A stretch of 64,000 bases of DNA from Marispirochaeta sp963667435 (GCA_963667435.1 OY763414.1:2604001-2668000), one strand, 5' to 3'; positions 52,912 to 62,368 are shown, counted from the first letter of the stretch. Translations and numbers: made by a program. The notes: generated by a model not told the origin, from the letters alone.

Positions 52912-53808
52912 GTGCAGAAAATTGACCTGGAAAGCAGGGAATATCCTACCCTGCTGAAACAGATTAAAGACCCGCCGCCGTTCATCTATTTTAGGGGAGA
53001 CTGGAACCCGGAGCTGTTCAGGGAAACTCTCAGTGTGGTTGGATCCAGGCGAATGACACGCTACGGCGAAACCATGGCGGAAAGTCTGGTACGGGACATT
53101 GCCGGGGAAGGGATTACCGTTGTTTCCGGGTTTATGTACGGTATTGATGCCACAGCCCATGCGGCAGCAGTAACCGTTGGCGGAAAAACCATCGCAGTAA
53201 TGCCCTGCGGCATTGAAAGGATACACCCCGCGTATCAGGAAGAGCTGTATTATAAAATCATTAAAACAGGGGGATTGATTGTTTCTGAATACACCGGCGA
53301 CTCTCCGCCGGCTCTCTGGACCTATCCTCGGCGGAACCGGATTATAGCAGGGCTTTCTCCCCTGCTTCTGGTCATAGAGGCAGGGCTGAAAAGCGGGGCT
53401 CTCATAACCGCTCGACTTGCGGAAAAACAGGGCAAAAAAATCTATGCGGTTCCTGGTCCTCTGACCAGTGCCGTTTCCCGGGGAACAGCATACCTTCTCA
53501 ACCGGGGATCAACTGTGGTTACCGGCAGTAAAGAAATTTTAAAGGAGTACGGCCGGTCGGTCGCCGGGGCTGCCGCTGGAAAGAGAGGAAACGTAAAAAC
53601 TTTCCTGAACAGACTGCAGAAAGATATTCTCAGGCAGCTGTCCCGGGAGCCAATGTCCGCTGATGAACTGACCAGGGCATTGGAGACATCCCCGCAGGCA
53701 GTGGGAGCCGAGCTGACGGTTTTAGCAATTCAGAAGTTCCTTGCCCTGCAGGAAGGACGCTATTTCCTGATTGATCAGGATGTACCGGGGTGCGTCTATG
53801 CTGATTAA
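52912..53808 (+). CDS. dprA: DNA-processing protein DprA
   Basis: 298-aa protein that loads RecA on incoming single-stranded DNA. The Rossmann-like core shows FIYFRGDW, VGSRRMTRYGE, VVSGFMYGIDATAHAAA, GGKTIAVMPCGIERIHP, YPRRNRIIAGLSPLLLVIEAGLKSGALITA and VPGP. A winged-helix domain closes the protein (RQLSREPMSADELTRALETSP). The N-terminal SAM-like domain of longer DprA proteins is missing. An ATG at 52894 is in frame, but GGGAG precedes the GTG at 52912 by 6 nt and an upstream stop blocks longer versions. comM overlaps it by 11 bp. Confidence 0.92.
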   Translation: MQKIDLESREYPTLLKQIKDPPPFIYFRGDWNPELFRETLSVVGSRRMTRYGETMAESLVRDIAGEGITVVSGFMYGIDATAHAAAVTVGGKTIAVMPCGIERIHPAYQEELYYKIIKTGGLIVSEYTGDSPPALWTYPRRNRIIAGLSPLLLVIEAGLKSGALITARLAEKQGKKIYAVPGPLTSAVSRGTAYLLNRGSTVVTGSKEILKEYGRSVAGAAAGKRGNVKTFLNRLQKDILRQLSREPMSADELTRALETSPQAVGAELTVLAIQKFLALQEGRYFLIDQDVPGCVYAD

Positions 53809-55327
53809 AGTCAGCTCCGTCTCCTTTTCCGGACTTACTACCATGAAGATAGACGTGGAGGTGAATATTGCCGAAAGAGGTCTTCCTTCTTTCGATCTGG
53901 TAGGTCTTCCCGATAAAGCTGTGGCGGAAAGCCGGGAGCGGGTACGGACGGCCCTGGTTAATTCGGGTTTTTCCTTTCCCATGCGCAGGATAACCGTGAA
54001 CCTTGCTCCCGGGGATCTGCCTAAGAACGGCGCCTTTTATGATTTTCCCATAGCTTTAGGGATTCTCTCCGAGACCATCGGCTTTGATATTCCGGAAGGG
54101 AGTCTTTTTTTCGGCGAACTCTCCCTGGATGGATCACTTCGCCATACCAGAGGGGCGCTGCTTGCTGCTCTTTTTGCCCGGGAATGCGGTCTTAAATCGC
54201 TCTTTGTACCCGAAGAGTCTGCCAACGAGGCATCCATAGTTTCCGGCATTGAGGTGTATCCGGTAAAAGATCTGAATCAGGTGAGTGAGTTTTTCTGTGG
54301 AGAGGGCGAAATTAAAGCGGCAGTATATAAAACCCGGGAAGCAGAACGGACAGGGCCGGCTGATTTTGACATGGCTGAGGTTATGGGACAGGAGCAGGCC
54401 AAGCGGGCTTTGGAGATTGCCGCTGCCGGAGGACATAATGTTTTAATGACAGGGTCGCCGGGTTCGGGAAAGACTATGCTCGCCCGGGCCCTGCCGGGCA
54501 TTCTTCCCGAACTGAACGAAGAGGAATCCCTGGAGGTGACGAAAATCTACTCCAGTTCCGGGCAAATCCCTCCGGGGGGATCGCTTATTGTCAGCAGACC
54601 CTTCCGTTCGCCCCACCATATTATTTCTCAGGCAGGGCTTGTTGGAGGAGGCTCCCGTCCTCAACCGGGGGAGATTAGCCTTGCCCACCGGGGTATCCTC
54701 TTTCTGGACGAGTTCAACGAGTTCCCCCGTTCAACCATCGAAGCTCTGAGGCAGCCCATGGAGGACGGCAAGCTGACTATTGCCCGCAGTCTGGAGCGGG
54801 TAACCTATCCCTCCCGTTTTATGCTGATAGCCGCTGCCAACCCCTGCCCCTGCGGCTATCTTACCGACGATACCCGGGATTGCGTCTGCTCACCCCGGGA
54901 GATTCACCGCTACCGCAAGAAGCTCTCCGGCCCTATTCTGGACCGCATCGATCTGCATGTGGAGGTGCCGGTGGTCAACATTAAAAAGCTTGCCGATGGT
55001 CTGGGCTCTGCGGTGCAGAAGGAGCCGTCGGCAGAGATCCGCCGGAGGGTCTCCCGAGCCAGGAAAATTCAGCGTGAACGCTACCGGAATGACCGTATTC
55101 ACACCAATGCGGAGATGAAGAACCGGCAGATCAGGGAGTACATACACCTTAACAGGGCGCCTGAGGCAATGCTGATGACGGCGGCGGACAGCTTTCAACT
55201 ATCCGCCCGGTCCTACATGAAGATTATCAAACTCGCTCGCACCATTGCCGATCTGGCAGAAGAGCAGGAAATTCAGGAAACCCACATTGCCGAAGCCCTG
55301 CAGTACCGTCCGGGAAGTATTGAATGA
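53798..55327 (+). CDS. comM: ComM/YifB Mg-chelatase-like AAA+ protein
   Basis: 509-aa AAA+ helicase-like protein; ComM promotes branch migration in natural transformation. N-terminal Lon-protease-like domain (SSVSFSGLTTMKIDVEV, FDLVGLPDKAVAESRERVR), Walker A GSPGSGKTML, Walker B ILFLDEFNEF, the Cys cluster NPCPCGYLTD...CVCSP, and DRIDLHVEVP. ATG at 53798 is the family start; upstream codons of the frame lie inside dprA. Overlaps dprA by 11 bp and yraN by 4 bp. Confidence 0.94.
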   Translation: MLIKVSSVSFSGLTTMKIDVEVNIAERGLPSFDLVGLPDKAVAESRERVRTALVNSGFSFPMRRITVNLAPGDLPKNGAFYDFPIALGILSETIGFDIPEGSLFFGELSLDGSLRHTRGALLAALFARECGLKSLFVPEESANEASIVSGIEVYPVKDLNQVSEFFCGEGEIKAAVYKTREAERTGPADFDMAEVMGQEQAKRALEIAAAGGHNVLMTGSPGSGKTMLARALPGILPELNEEESLEVTKIYSSSGQIPPGGSLIVSRPFRSPHHIISQAGLVGGGSRPQPGEISLAHRGILFLDEFNEFPRSTIEALRQPMEDGKLTIARSLERVTYPSRFMLIAAANPCPCGYLTDDTRDCVCSPREIHRYRKKLSGPILDRIDLHVEVPVVNIKKLADGLGSAVQKEPSAEIRRRVSRARKIQRERYRNDRIHTNAEMKNRQIREYIHLNRAPEAMLMTAADSFQLSARSYMKIIKLARTIADLAEEQEIQETHIAEALQYRPGSIE

Positions 55328-55737
55328 AAACATCGGCCCGGGGTAATGGCAGTGCGGTAAACAGGGGAGATGAAAACCGCAGCCGGGAAAAAATTGAACT
55401 GGGTATCCGGGGAGAAAACCTGGCTGCAGACTATCTCCAGGACCTGGGGTATGAAATCCTCAAGCGAAACGAACGGGTGGGGCATTCGGATATTGATATT
55501 CTTGCTGTCGATGGTGAAACTCTAGTGTTTACCGAAGTCAGGACAAAAACCAGTGGAGAGCGGGGTATGCCTGAAGAAACTTTAACAGGAAAAAAGCTCT
55601 TCCAGATGCGCAAAACAGCGGAACGTTATCTATCTTTCAGAAAACACGAAGGCCCGGCCCGGCTGGATGCGGTGTGTATTCTTCTTGATGCTGACGGCCG
55701 GACCAGCCATTTTAAACATTACAGAGGTGTGGGGTGA
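55324..55737 (+). CDS. yraN: YraN-family (UPF0102) nuclease-like protein
   Basis: 137 aa of the UPF0102 family, with a restriction-endonuclease-like core: GIRGENLAADYLQDLGYEIL, then HSDIDILAVDGETLVFTEVRTKTS (the D, E-x-K-like active site pattern) and a C-terminal FDAVCI-like strand (RLDAVCILLD). The first 25 residues are a polar extension. The biochemical role is unknown. It is translationally coupled to comM, the usual dprA-comM-yraN association. Confidence 0.9.
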   Translation: MKTSARGNGSAVNRGDENRSREKIELGIRGENLAADYLQDLGYEILKRNERVGHSDIDILAVDGETLVFTEVRTKTSGERGMPEETLTGKKLFQMRKTAERYLSFRKHEGPARLDAVCILLDADGRTSHFKHYRGVG

Positions 55738-55790
55738 GAAAGTTACCGTTTTTAAGATCTATCCGGATACTTCAACCTGCAGCTTTAACA

Positions 55791-57368
55791 TCAAGTAATC
55801 CGGACTGCACTCCCGTAAGGTCCCAGCATTCCCAGGGGTGAGTTACTCTCCGTTCCCGCTAAATTTGCACAGATCAGCAGCTCCTTACCCCCTGCACTGC
55901 GTCGCGAGATAAGCAGGCTGCCCCGGACTGACAAATCCGGATTTGCGGTAAAAAGCTCTTCCTCCTCATTACGCAGCTGGAACAGGCCTCTCACTCCCCG
56001 GTAGACCTTTCCTTCCGGTGTAGTCTCATCCTGCCGGGCCCTCAAGGCCCGGGCATTGTCAAAGGGCCCCCGGTGCAGAAAACGGGCGTCGGGATATCCC
56101 GTCTCTTCCGAGGTTCGGTGGAAGTATTCCTCATTGTCGTGCATGGCTATCTCATCGCCGTAATAGAGTACCGGTGTGCCTTTTAAGGCAAACAGCAGAT
56201 GATAGGCAAGAATTACCCGTTCGGGATTTTGCTGTAGAAGATCGAAGAGCCTGCCCGAGAAGGCTTCTCCCTCCTTGAAGAGCCTGACCGGTTTGTCCGC
56301 CCAATAGGCTACCAGTTCTTTGCGCTCATTGGGGGAAACCACATCCAGGGTGACTTCATCGTGCAGCCGGATATAGGTGAACCATGCGCAGCTTTCGGGA
56401 AGGTCGGGAATTTCTGCAGTCAGGAGTTGTCTGGGGGACTCCTCTGCCATGGCCTGCCAGAACTTTGGCATCAGTACAAAATGAAAGGCTCCCCGGCACT
56501 CATCGCCGGAGCCGAAATAGTCCATCATCCCCGCCACCGGTTGATTTGCTTCGGCTAAGAGCATTGAGCCTTCACCAAGCAGGTCCAGAAAAGCTCTGAA
56601 AATTTTAAGGATTATATGCACCTGGGGAAGATTCTCGCTGTCAGTCCCCTCTTTCTTCCAGAGCATATGAGCCGCATCCATACGGAACCCGTCTACGCCG
56701 GCGGTTTTCCAGTTCTTAAGGGTACGTATCATTTCCGCCGTTACTGCGGGGTTTGCGTAATTCAGGTCGGGCTGAAAGGGGTAGAAGCGGTGAAAGTAGT
56801 AAGCCCCTGCCTGCTCGTTCCATTCCCAGTTGGAATCCACCATGCCTGAGAAGACAATGGGTGCGTCGGCATATTCTGTGCCGGTGCTGCTCCAGATAAA
56901 GTAATTCCGGTAGGGGGATTCCGGATCTGCAATGGCCTGTTGGAACCAGCTGTGCCGGTCGGAGCAGTGGTTGATGGCAACATCGAATACGGTCTGAAGA
57001 TTCAGGCTGTGGGCTTTTTTCAGGAACCCCTCAAAGGCCTCATTGCCGCCAAAGCGGGAATCAATTTTTGTATAGTCGGAGATATCAAAGCCCTGGTCTC
57101 TACCGGGAGATTCCAGAGCAGGCAGTATCCAGAGGGTACGGATTCCCAAGTCTGCAATATAGTCCAGTCTGGCTTCCGCACAGGAAAACCCGCCGTCAAA
57201 ACAGTCGGGGTAGAGGCAGTATACTGAGCCCTTCTCGTCAAAGGGAGGACGTTTCGGCTCTGTCCTCTGAGCTATACTGGTCTCAAATTCAGATAGCAGG
57301 GTGTTGAAAATCTCAGTTTCGTCTGGATAGAGGGAGTTCCACAGATTGCGGATGTGTGCTGTGTTCAC
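55791..57368 (-). CDS. GH13 alpha-glucosidase/trehalose synthase-like enzyme
   Basis: 525-aa cytoplasmic GH13 enzyme with a complete catalytic triad: Asp231 (VDGFRMDAAHML), Glu273 (MLLAEANQP), Asp337 (IRLHDEVTLDVV). DVAINHCSDRH is conserved region I. The RLHDEVTLD motif resembles trehalose synthases (NHDELTLE), while the neighbours (LacI regulator, importer) suggest hydrolysis of an imported alpha-glucoside. The GTG start has AGGAGGT 9 nt before it. The gene is divergent from the LacI gene, and the paired operators lie between them. Confidence 0.86.
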   Translation of the reverse strand: MNTAHIRNLWNSLYPDETEIFNTLLSEFETSIAQRTEPKRPPFDEKGSVYCLYPDCFDGGFSCAEARLDYIADLGIRTLWILPALESPGRDQGFDISDYTKIDSRFGGNEAFEGFLKKAHSLNLQTVFDVAINHCSDRHSWFQQAIADPESPYRNYFIWSSTGTEYADAPIVFSGMVDSNWEWNEQAGAYYFHRFYPFQPDLNYANPAVTAEMIRTLKNWKTAGVDGFRMDAAHMLWKKEGTDSENLPQVHIILKIFRAFLDLLGEGSMLLAEANQPVAGMMDYFGSGDECRGAFHFVLMPKFWQAMAEESPRQLLTAEIPDLPESCAWFTYIRLHDEVTLDVVSPNERKELVAYWADKPVRLFKEGEAFSGRLFDLLQQNPERVILAYHLLFALKGTPVLYYGDEIAMHDNEEYFHRTSEETGYPDARFLHRGPFDNARALRARQDETTPEGKVYRGVRGLFQLRNEEEELFTANPDLSVRGSLLISRRSAGGKELLICANLAGTESNSPLGMLGPYGSAVRIT

Positions 57369-57407
57369 CGTTTTTCACCTCCTGTCTGGTTAAGGACCGG
57401 AAAAAAC

Positions 57408-57436
57408 TTGACAGCTCCAATTTCTCACAGTAAGCT
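57408..57436 (+). promoter_or_regulatory. Promoter for the LacI-type regulator gene
   Basis: TTGACA (57408-57413), 17-bp spacer, TAAGCT (57431-57436). The -10 is weak, the -35 perfect. The operators begin on its last base. Confidence 0.5.
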
Positions 57437-57463
57437 GAAAGAGCTTTCATGAAAGTACTTTCA
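57436..57463. promoter_or_regulatory. Two abutting LacI-type operators
   Basis: TGAAAGAGCTTTCA (57436-57449) and TGAAAGTACTTTCA (57450-57463) are 14-bp palindromes of the LacI/GalR class placed end to end; a half site CTTTCA follows at 57466-57471. They cover the -10 and start point of the regulator gene and lie between it and the divergent GH13 gene. Confidence 0.8.
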
Positions 57464-57485
57464 TGCTTTCATAAGTGAGGATATC

Positions 57486-58493
57486 ATGACTAACCGACAG
57501 GGGTCAACAATTTATGACGTCGCGAAAACAGCTGATGTAAGTATCAGCACTGTATCGCGCTGTCTTAATACTCCTTCCAAGGTTAACCCGCAGACCCTTG
57601 AACGGGTTCAGGCGGTTATCCATCAGTTAGGCTATATTCCTCACGGCAACACCGGCCCTAAACGACACCGCCATGTAGGACGTATTGGAGTTTTCTCCTC
57701 CTACTTTATTCCAGCACCATCCATGACACAGCGCCTTCAGGGGGCTGCCCAGGTGTTACACTCCAGCCACACTGAAATGATTGTCTATACCGTAGATTCT
57801 CCGGATCAGCTGGAAGAGTATTTGAATTCGGTTCCCTTTACCAAACGGGTGGATGGGCTGATTCTTATCTCCCTGCGTATTACCGATGCGACTGCGCAGC
57901 GCCTGGCAGAAAGCGGTCTGCCGGTGGTAACTGTTGAATATGATTCTCCCTATTTTCCCAGTATAACTGCGGACAATTTCCGGGGTGGTGAGCTGGCAGG
58001 GAGTCATTTCGTCAGCCGCGGGTATGCCCCCTGTGCCTATCTGGGGCAGTCGGAGGTTCCCCTCTATTCTCTTCATCCCAATGACGAACGCCAGCGGGGG
58101 TACGAATCTGCCCTTGCCGCCGGAGGATCCGGACTGGATCCCCGCTATATCCGTCTTGGGGAGTTTGATTTCCAGCGCAGCCGGGAGCTTGCAGGCGAAC
58201 TCTTTGACCTGCCTGTACCCCCCAGGGCACTTTTTGCCATGTCCGACCTGCAGGCTTACGGAGCCATGAAGGCTGCCCGTGAGCGGGGTATGCGCATCCC
58301 CGAGGATGTGGCTGTTATCGGATTTGATGATCTTGAATCTGCAGAATATATGGAATTATCGACTGTAAGTCAGGGGCTTACTGAATCCGGACGGTTTGCA
58401 GCGGAATCACTTAATGCCCGCATAGCTGATCCCGACCGGGCGATGGGAAATATAAGTCTCAATGTTTCTCTGATACACCGGGGTACAACATGA
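57486..58493 (+). CDS. LacI-family transcriptional regulator
   Basis: 335 aa. Helix-turn-helix and hinge at residues 8-62 (STIYDVAKTADVSISTVSRCLN, TLERVQAVIHQLGYIPHG), then a periplasmic-binding-protein-like effector domain (VDGLILISLRI, LPVVTVEYDSPYFPSITADN, AVIGFDDLESAEYM). Effector presumably an alpha-glucoside or its product. It should bind the two palindromes just upstream and so repress itself and perhaps the divergent GH13 gene. AGTGAGG precedes the ATG. Confidence 0.94.
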   Translation: MTNRQGSTIYDVAKTADVSISTVSRCLNTPSKVNPQTLERVQAVIHQLGYIPHGNTGPKRHRHVGRIGVFSSYFIPAPSMTQRLQGAAQVLHSSHTEMIVYTVDSPDQLEEYLNSVPFTKRVDGLILISLRITDATAQRLAESGLPVVTVEYDSPYFPSITADNFRGGELAGSHFVSRGYAPCAYLGQSEVPLYSLHPNDERQRGYESALAAGGSGLDPRYIRLGEFDFQRSRELAGELFDLPVPPRALFAMSDLQAYGAMKAARERGMRIPEDVAVIGFDDLESAEYMELSTVSQGLTESGRFAAESLNARIADPDRAMGNISLNVSLIHRGTT

Positions 58494-58534
58494 CCCGATG
58501 CAGCCTGTGTTCCTTGACTTCCGCCCTTCTGTGG

Positions 58535-58563
58535 CTGACATTTATATATAGGCGGTTAATAAC
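58535..58563 (+). promoter_or_regulatory. Possible promoter of the ABC operon
   Basis: CTGACA (58535-58540), 17-bp spacer, AATAAC (58558-58563), in the gap before the binding-protein gene. The gap also has several GGCGG/CCGCC segments (58551, 58568, 58631, 58653, 58664) that can pair alternately. No LacI-type palindrome is visible here. Confidence 0.35.
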
Positions 58564-58695
58564 GAATCCGCCGGTAAAAAACGGTCCTGCCTGCTTTGTT
58601 TCTACTCCACCTTATCGGTCTTCCATTTTTCCGCCTTATCAGATGGTCTTTGCCGCCTGTCTGGGCGGATAAATATCTTTTAAGGAGAAGTGACA

Positions 58696-60048
58696 ATGAA
58701 GAAGATTTTGTTTGCTCTGCTGATGGTTCTTCTTGTATTAGGCGGTTGCCAGAAAAAAGCCGAAGAGGCTGCTCCTGCTCCGCAGAAAGAGGCCGCTTCC
58801 GCTGAACTGAGCGGTGACTACCTGGCCGATGCATTTGCCGGGAAGTTTAAGGGGGCCACTGTTCGCATGGCCGGACCATTTACTGACAATGATGCGGTAA
58901 AATTCAATGAATCCATGAAACCCTTTGTTGAGAAAACAGGCATAAAAGTTGAATATGAAGGATCAAAAGAATTCGAAGCGTCCATCGCCATCCGTATTAA
59001 CGGCGGAAATCCTCCCGACATAGTTGATTTCCCCCAACCTGGTCTGCTGGAAACCTTTGTAAAAGGCGGAAAGGTGATAGACCTGAATTCTGTTCTCGAT
59101 ATGGGCAAGGTCAAATCAAACTACATACAGAGCTGGCTTGATATGGCAACCATGAAGGGACCTTCCGGACCCATAATGGCCGGAGTCTGGGGCCGGGTAA
59201 ACGGAAAATCCCTGGTCTGGTATCCCAAGAAAGCTTTCGATGAGGCAGGATACAAAGTTCCCGAAACCTGGGAAGAGCTGATGACTCTTATGGATACCAT
59301 CAAGAGTGATGGCGATACTCCCTGGGCGGTTGGTATAGAATCAGGTGCAGCTACCGGCTGGGCCGCAACCGACTGGATTGAGGAGATGATGCTCCGTACA
59401 ACCTCCCTGGATAATTACGATAAATGGGTAAAGGGCGAGTTGAAGTTTGATTCTCCCGAGGTCCGCAAGGCTATTCAGACTATGGCGGATATCTGGTTTC
59501 CCGAAGGCAATGTCTACGGCGGTCGCAAAGCTATTGCCACCACCTCCTTCGGTGATGCCCCCAAGGTCATGTTTGAGGCCCCTCCAAAGGCATGGCTTCA
59601 TAAACAAGGTAACTTCATAACCTCCTTCTTCCCTGAAAATCTAAAGGCCGGGGTGGATTATGATTTCTTCTACCTGCCCAGTGTTGATCCTCAGTACGGA
59701 CGTCCGGTCCTTGTTGCCGGTGATATCTATGCAATGTTTAATGACCGGCCGGAAGTACGGGCCCTGATGCAGTATTTTGCCACCGGCGCTTCCGTCGAGG
59801 GCTGGGTGAAGATGGGCGGTGCTATATCTCCCCACAAAGATTCTCAGCTTGACTGGTATGCAAATCCTGTTGAACGCAAGGTTGCCGAGGTTATACAGAA
59901 TGCAACCTCAGTACGGTTTGACGGTTCGGATCTTATGCCCGGTGCCGTTGGTGCAGGTTCTTTCTGGAAAGAGATGACCGCCTATGTTTCCGGTGCCAAG
60001 AGTCTTGATGAGGCAGTCAAAGCAATTGATGCCTCCTGGCCCAAATAA
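58696..60048 (+). CDS. Sugar ABC transporter substrate-binding lipoprotein
   Basis: 450 aa. Signal peptide with lipobox LVLGGC, then an extracytoplasmic solute-binding protein family 1 fold: GATVRMAGPFTDND, FEKTGIKVEY, NGGNPPDIVDFPQPG, PETWEELMTLMDTIK, MFEAPPKAWLHKQGNF. It resembles AglE-type alpha-glucoside binders, an assignment supported by the neighbouring LacI and GH13 genes but not proven. An upstream in-frame GTG at 58690 lies in the ribosome site (AAGGAG), so the ATG at 58696 is the start. A hairpin follows the gene. Confidence 0.86.
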   Translation: MKKILFALLMVLLVLGGCQKKAEEAAPAPQKEAASAELSGDYLADAFAGKFKGATVRMAGPFTDNDAVKFNESMKPFVEKTGIKVEYEGSKEFEASIAIRINGGNPPDIVDFPQPGLLETFVKGGKVIDLNSVLDMGKVKSNYIQSWLDMATMKGPSGPIMAGVWGRVNGKSLVWYPKKAFDEAGYKVPETWEELMTLMDTIKSDGDTPWAVGIESGAATGWAATDWIEEMMLRTTSLDNYDKWVKGELKFDSPEVRKAIQTMADIWFPEGNVYGGRKAIATTSFGDAPKVMFEAPPKAWLHKQGNFITSFFPENLKAGVDYDFFYLPSVDPQYGRPVLVAGDIYAMFNDRPEVRALMQYFATGASVEGWVKMGGAISPHKDSQLDWYANPVERKVAEVIQNATSVRFDGSDLMPGAVGAGSFWKEMTAYVSGAKSLDEAVKAIDASWPK

Positions 60049-60075
60049 GCCGGATTTATAGATAATAAAAACGGG

Positions 60076-60107
60076 GTCGGCGGCCTGTACCGCCGGCTCT
60101 GCTTTTT
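60076..60107 (+). terminator. Intra-operon hairpin with short T-tract
   Basis: GTCGGCGG (60076-60083) pairs with CCGCCGGC (60090-60097) with one G-T pair, followed by TCTGCTTTTTC. It stands between the binding-protein gene and the permease genes and likely lowers permease expression by partial termination or 3' protection. Confidence 0.6.
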
Positions 60108-60145
60108 CATTGCTGCAGATATCTGTTCAATTCAAGGAGAAGTTT

Positions 60146-61243
60146 ATGCCGAAAGGAACAGCCGCACTCTCCCGCGAAGATGCCTATGCTCCTCTGAAAC
60201 TCCTTCTGCTTTTCGTGTTAACCGTTCTAGTTCTCTGGGGAGGGTTTCAGTTTCTCCGCAGTTTCCGGTCCTCAAAGTTGCTGCTTACAATTGTAGCTAT
60301 AATATGGGGAGTCGGATCGGTTGCGCTGCTCTATACTGTTCTGAATGCCGCCGCACAGCTGCTGCCCCCGCGTACCCGTTCTTTGGTTCTTCCTCTGGTT
60401 TTTGCCGGGCCGGCGCTGCTGCTTCTGGCCTGGTTTTTGATTACTCCCACGCTTCGAAGCCTTTATTTGAGTTTTTTTGATGAAACAAGTACCAATTTCG
60501 TATTTCTGGATAACTATATATTCGCTTTTACCGATCCGATAATGCTTGAGGCTTTTACCAATAACCTTCTCTGGCTGGTATTCGGCACAGGCGGAACCGT
60601 TGCTCTGGGGCTGATTATTGCAGTTCTTGCAGACCGCAGTCCCTGGGAAAATGTGTTCAAGGCTCTGATCTTTATGCCTATGGCAATATCGTTTGTCGGT
60701 GCAGGAGTTATCTGGAAATTCATGTACGCATATAAGGGTGAAGGGACAAATGTTGTCGAGATAGGTCTTCTGAATGCGGTGGTAACCGCTTTCGGGGGCA
60801 AGCCCCAGGCCTGGCTGCTGATTTCCGGGTGGAATAACTTTTTTCTGATTGTCATCATGGTCTGGCTTCAGACCGGATATGCCATGGTCATTCTCTCTGC
60901 AGCTATAAAGGGGATACCTTCCTCCCTGATTGAGGCTTCCCGAATAGACGGCGCCAATGCGATTCAGATTTTTTTTAGAATTATTATTCCCTCCATTGCC
61001 GGATCAATTTTAACAGTGACAACAACAATAATCATTTTTTCCCTGAAACTCTTCGATATTGTCCGTGTTATGACGGGAGGTAATTACGGTACCAATGTAA
61101 TTGCCAATGAGTTCTACCTCGAACAGTTTACCTACGGAAGTACCGGCCGGGCGTCTGCCATTGCCATTGTACTGCTGGTGGCGGTGGTTCCAGTTCTTAT
61201 TTACAACCTGAGGCAGTTTAAACAGCGGAGGGCCTTCCGATGA
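60146..61243 (+). CDS. Sugar ABC transporter permease (MalF type)
   Basis: 365 aa with eight predicted helices and the ABC-permease coupling loop (IEASRIDGANAIQIFFRIIIP). The frame is open to 60110, but AAGGAG stands 6 nt before the ATG at 60146 (MPKGTAALSRED). The N-terminal helices before the MalF core are longer than in small permeases. Overlaps the next permease by 4 bp. No ATPase gene lies in this operon, so a shared MsmX/MalK-like ATPase elsewhere is needed. Confidence 0.88.
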   Translation: MPKGTAALSREDAYAPLKLLLLFVLTVLVLWGGFQFLRSFRSSKLLLTIVAIIWGVGSVALLYTVLNAAAQLLPPRTRSLVLPLVFAGPALLLLAWFLITPTLRSLYLSFFDETSTNFVFLDNYIFAFTDPIMLEAFTNNLLWLVFGTGGTVALGLIIAVLADRSPWENVFKALIFMPMAISFVGAGVIWKFMYAYKGEGTNVVEIGLLNAVVTAFGGKPQAWLLISGWNNFFLIVIMVWLQTGYAMVILSAAIKGIPSSLIEASRIDGANAIQIFFRIIIPSIAGSILTVTTTIIIFSLKLFDIVRVMTGGNYGTNVIANEFYLEQFTYGSTGRASAIAIVLLVAVVPVLIYNLRQFKQRRAFR

Positions 61244-62346
61244 AAAAGAACATTTCAAGCGGCGGAGGCCGGAGTTCCTCAGCAGTTGTCAGCACTGTGA
61301 TCCTGGCAATTATTGCAATACTCTGGGTACTTCCCGCCTTTGGTGTATTTGTTACATCCTTCAGGGATTCCAGGGATATCTTCTCCTCCGGATGGTGGAC
61401 CATCCTTCCCCACAAGGCCTGGCAAAAAACCGATGAGTTTGTTGTCCCCGATGAGGTGAATCTTGATCAGGTCTTTGAGCTTGAAGGGGTAAGTGGCGAA
61501 TTTTCCGACTGGCGGCAGGGTATTGAGGTGGGTGACAACCGCATGCTTCAGTGGTATGGCAACAAGCGGACCCGCAAGGTGGAAGTATTTGAGAAGAAAT
61601 GGGTCGGTTTCGGAGCCAATATGACCCTGGACAACTATAAAAACGTTCTTTCCGGCGGCACAATCACCTTCAAGGATGCCTCCGGTGCGGAGATTACCCG
61701 TCAGGGAAATAATTTCTCCGATGCGGTACTGAACAGTCTGGCGGTCTCAATCCCGGCAACTCTTATTCCCATTCTGATTGCCGCGTTTGCGGCCTATGCT
61801 TTCGCCTGGATGGAGTTTCCCGGCCGCAAATTGAGTTTCTCTCTTGTGGTCGCTCTGCTTGTGGTCCCCCTCCAGATAGCTCTTATTCCGGTGCTCCGTG
61901 ATTTCACCGGTCTGGGACTGAACGGAACTTATATGGCAATGTGGCTTGCCCATACCGGGTTCGGTCTGCCTCTTGCCATTTATCTCCTCTTTAATTATAT
62001 CAGTCAGCTTCCCAGGGATATCCTGGAATCCGCTTTTCTCGACGGCGCTTCTCCCTTTACCACCTTTGTACGGCTGATTCTTCCCCTCTCGGTACCGGCT
62101 CTGGCAAGCTTCGCCATATTCCAGTTCCTCTGGGTCTGGAACGACTATCTGGTAGCTCTTATATTCCTTGGTGATACCAACCGGGTTGTAACCAGCGCTC
62201 TGGCGGCCATGGTGGGAGAAAAAGGACAGGATTGGCATTTGCTCACATCCGGTGCTTTCTTGAGTATGATTCTGCCTCTGGCGGTATTCTTCTCCCTTCA
62301 GCGTTTCTTTGTCCGGGGACTTATGGCAGGTTCTGTGAAGGGCTGA
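61240..62346 (+). CDS. Sugar ABC transporter permease (MalG/AglG type)
   Basis: 368 aa. The first helix (about residues 13-35) is followed by an inserted soluble segment of about 105 residues (FVVPDEVNLDQVF to NYKNVLSGG), as in AglG-type permeases of alpha-glucoside importers, and then by the usual five helices with the EAA-type loop LESAFLDGASPFTTFVRLILP. Coupled to the upstream permease by an ATGA overlap. A terminator follows 22 bp after the stop. Confidence 0.88.
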   Translation: MKKNISSGGGRSSSAVVSTVILAIIAILWVLPAFGVFVTSFRDSRDIFSSGWWTILPHKAWQKTDEFVVPDEVNLDQVFELEGVSGEFSDWRQGIEVGDNRMLQWYGNKRTRKVEVFEKKWVGFGANMTLDNYKNVLSGGTITFKDASGAEITRQGNNFSDAVLNSLAVSIPATLIPILIAAFAAYAFAWMEFPGRKLSFSLVVALLVVPLQIALIPVLRDFTGLGLNGTYMAMWLAHTGFGLPLAIYLLFNYISQLPRDILESAFLDGASPFTTFVRLILPLSVPALASFAIFQFLWVWNDYLVALIFLGDTNRVVTSALAAMVGEKGQDWHLLTSGAFLSMILPLAVFFSLQRFFVRGLMAGSVKG

Positions 62347-62368
62347 TTATTTTCCGAGTGTAGTCATG

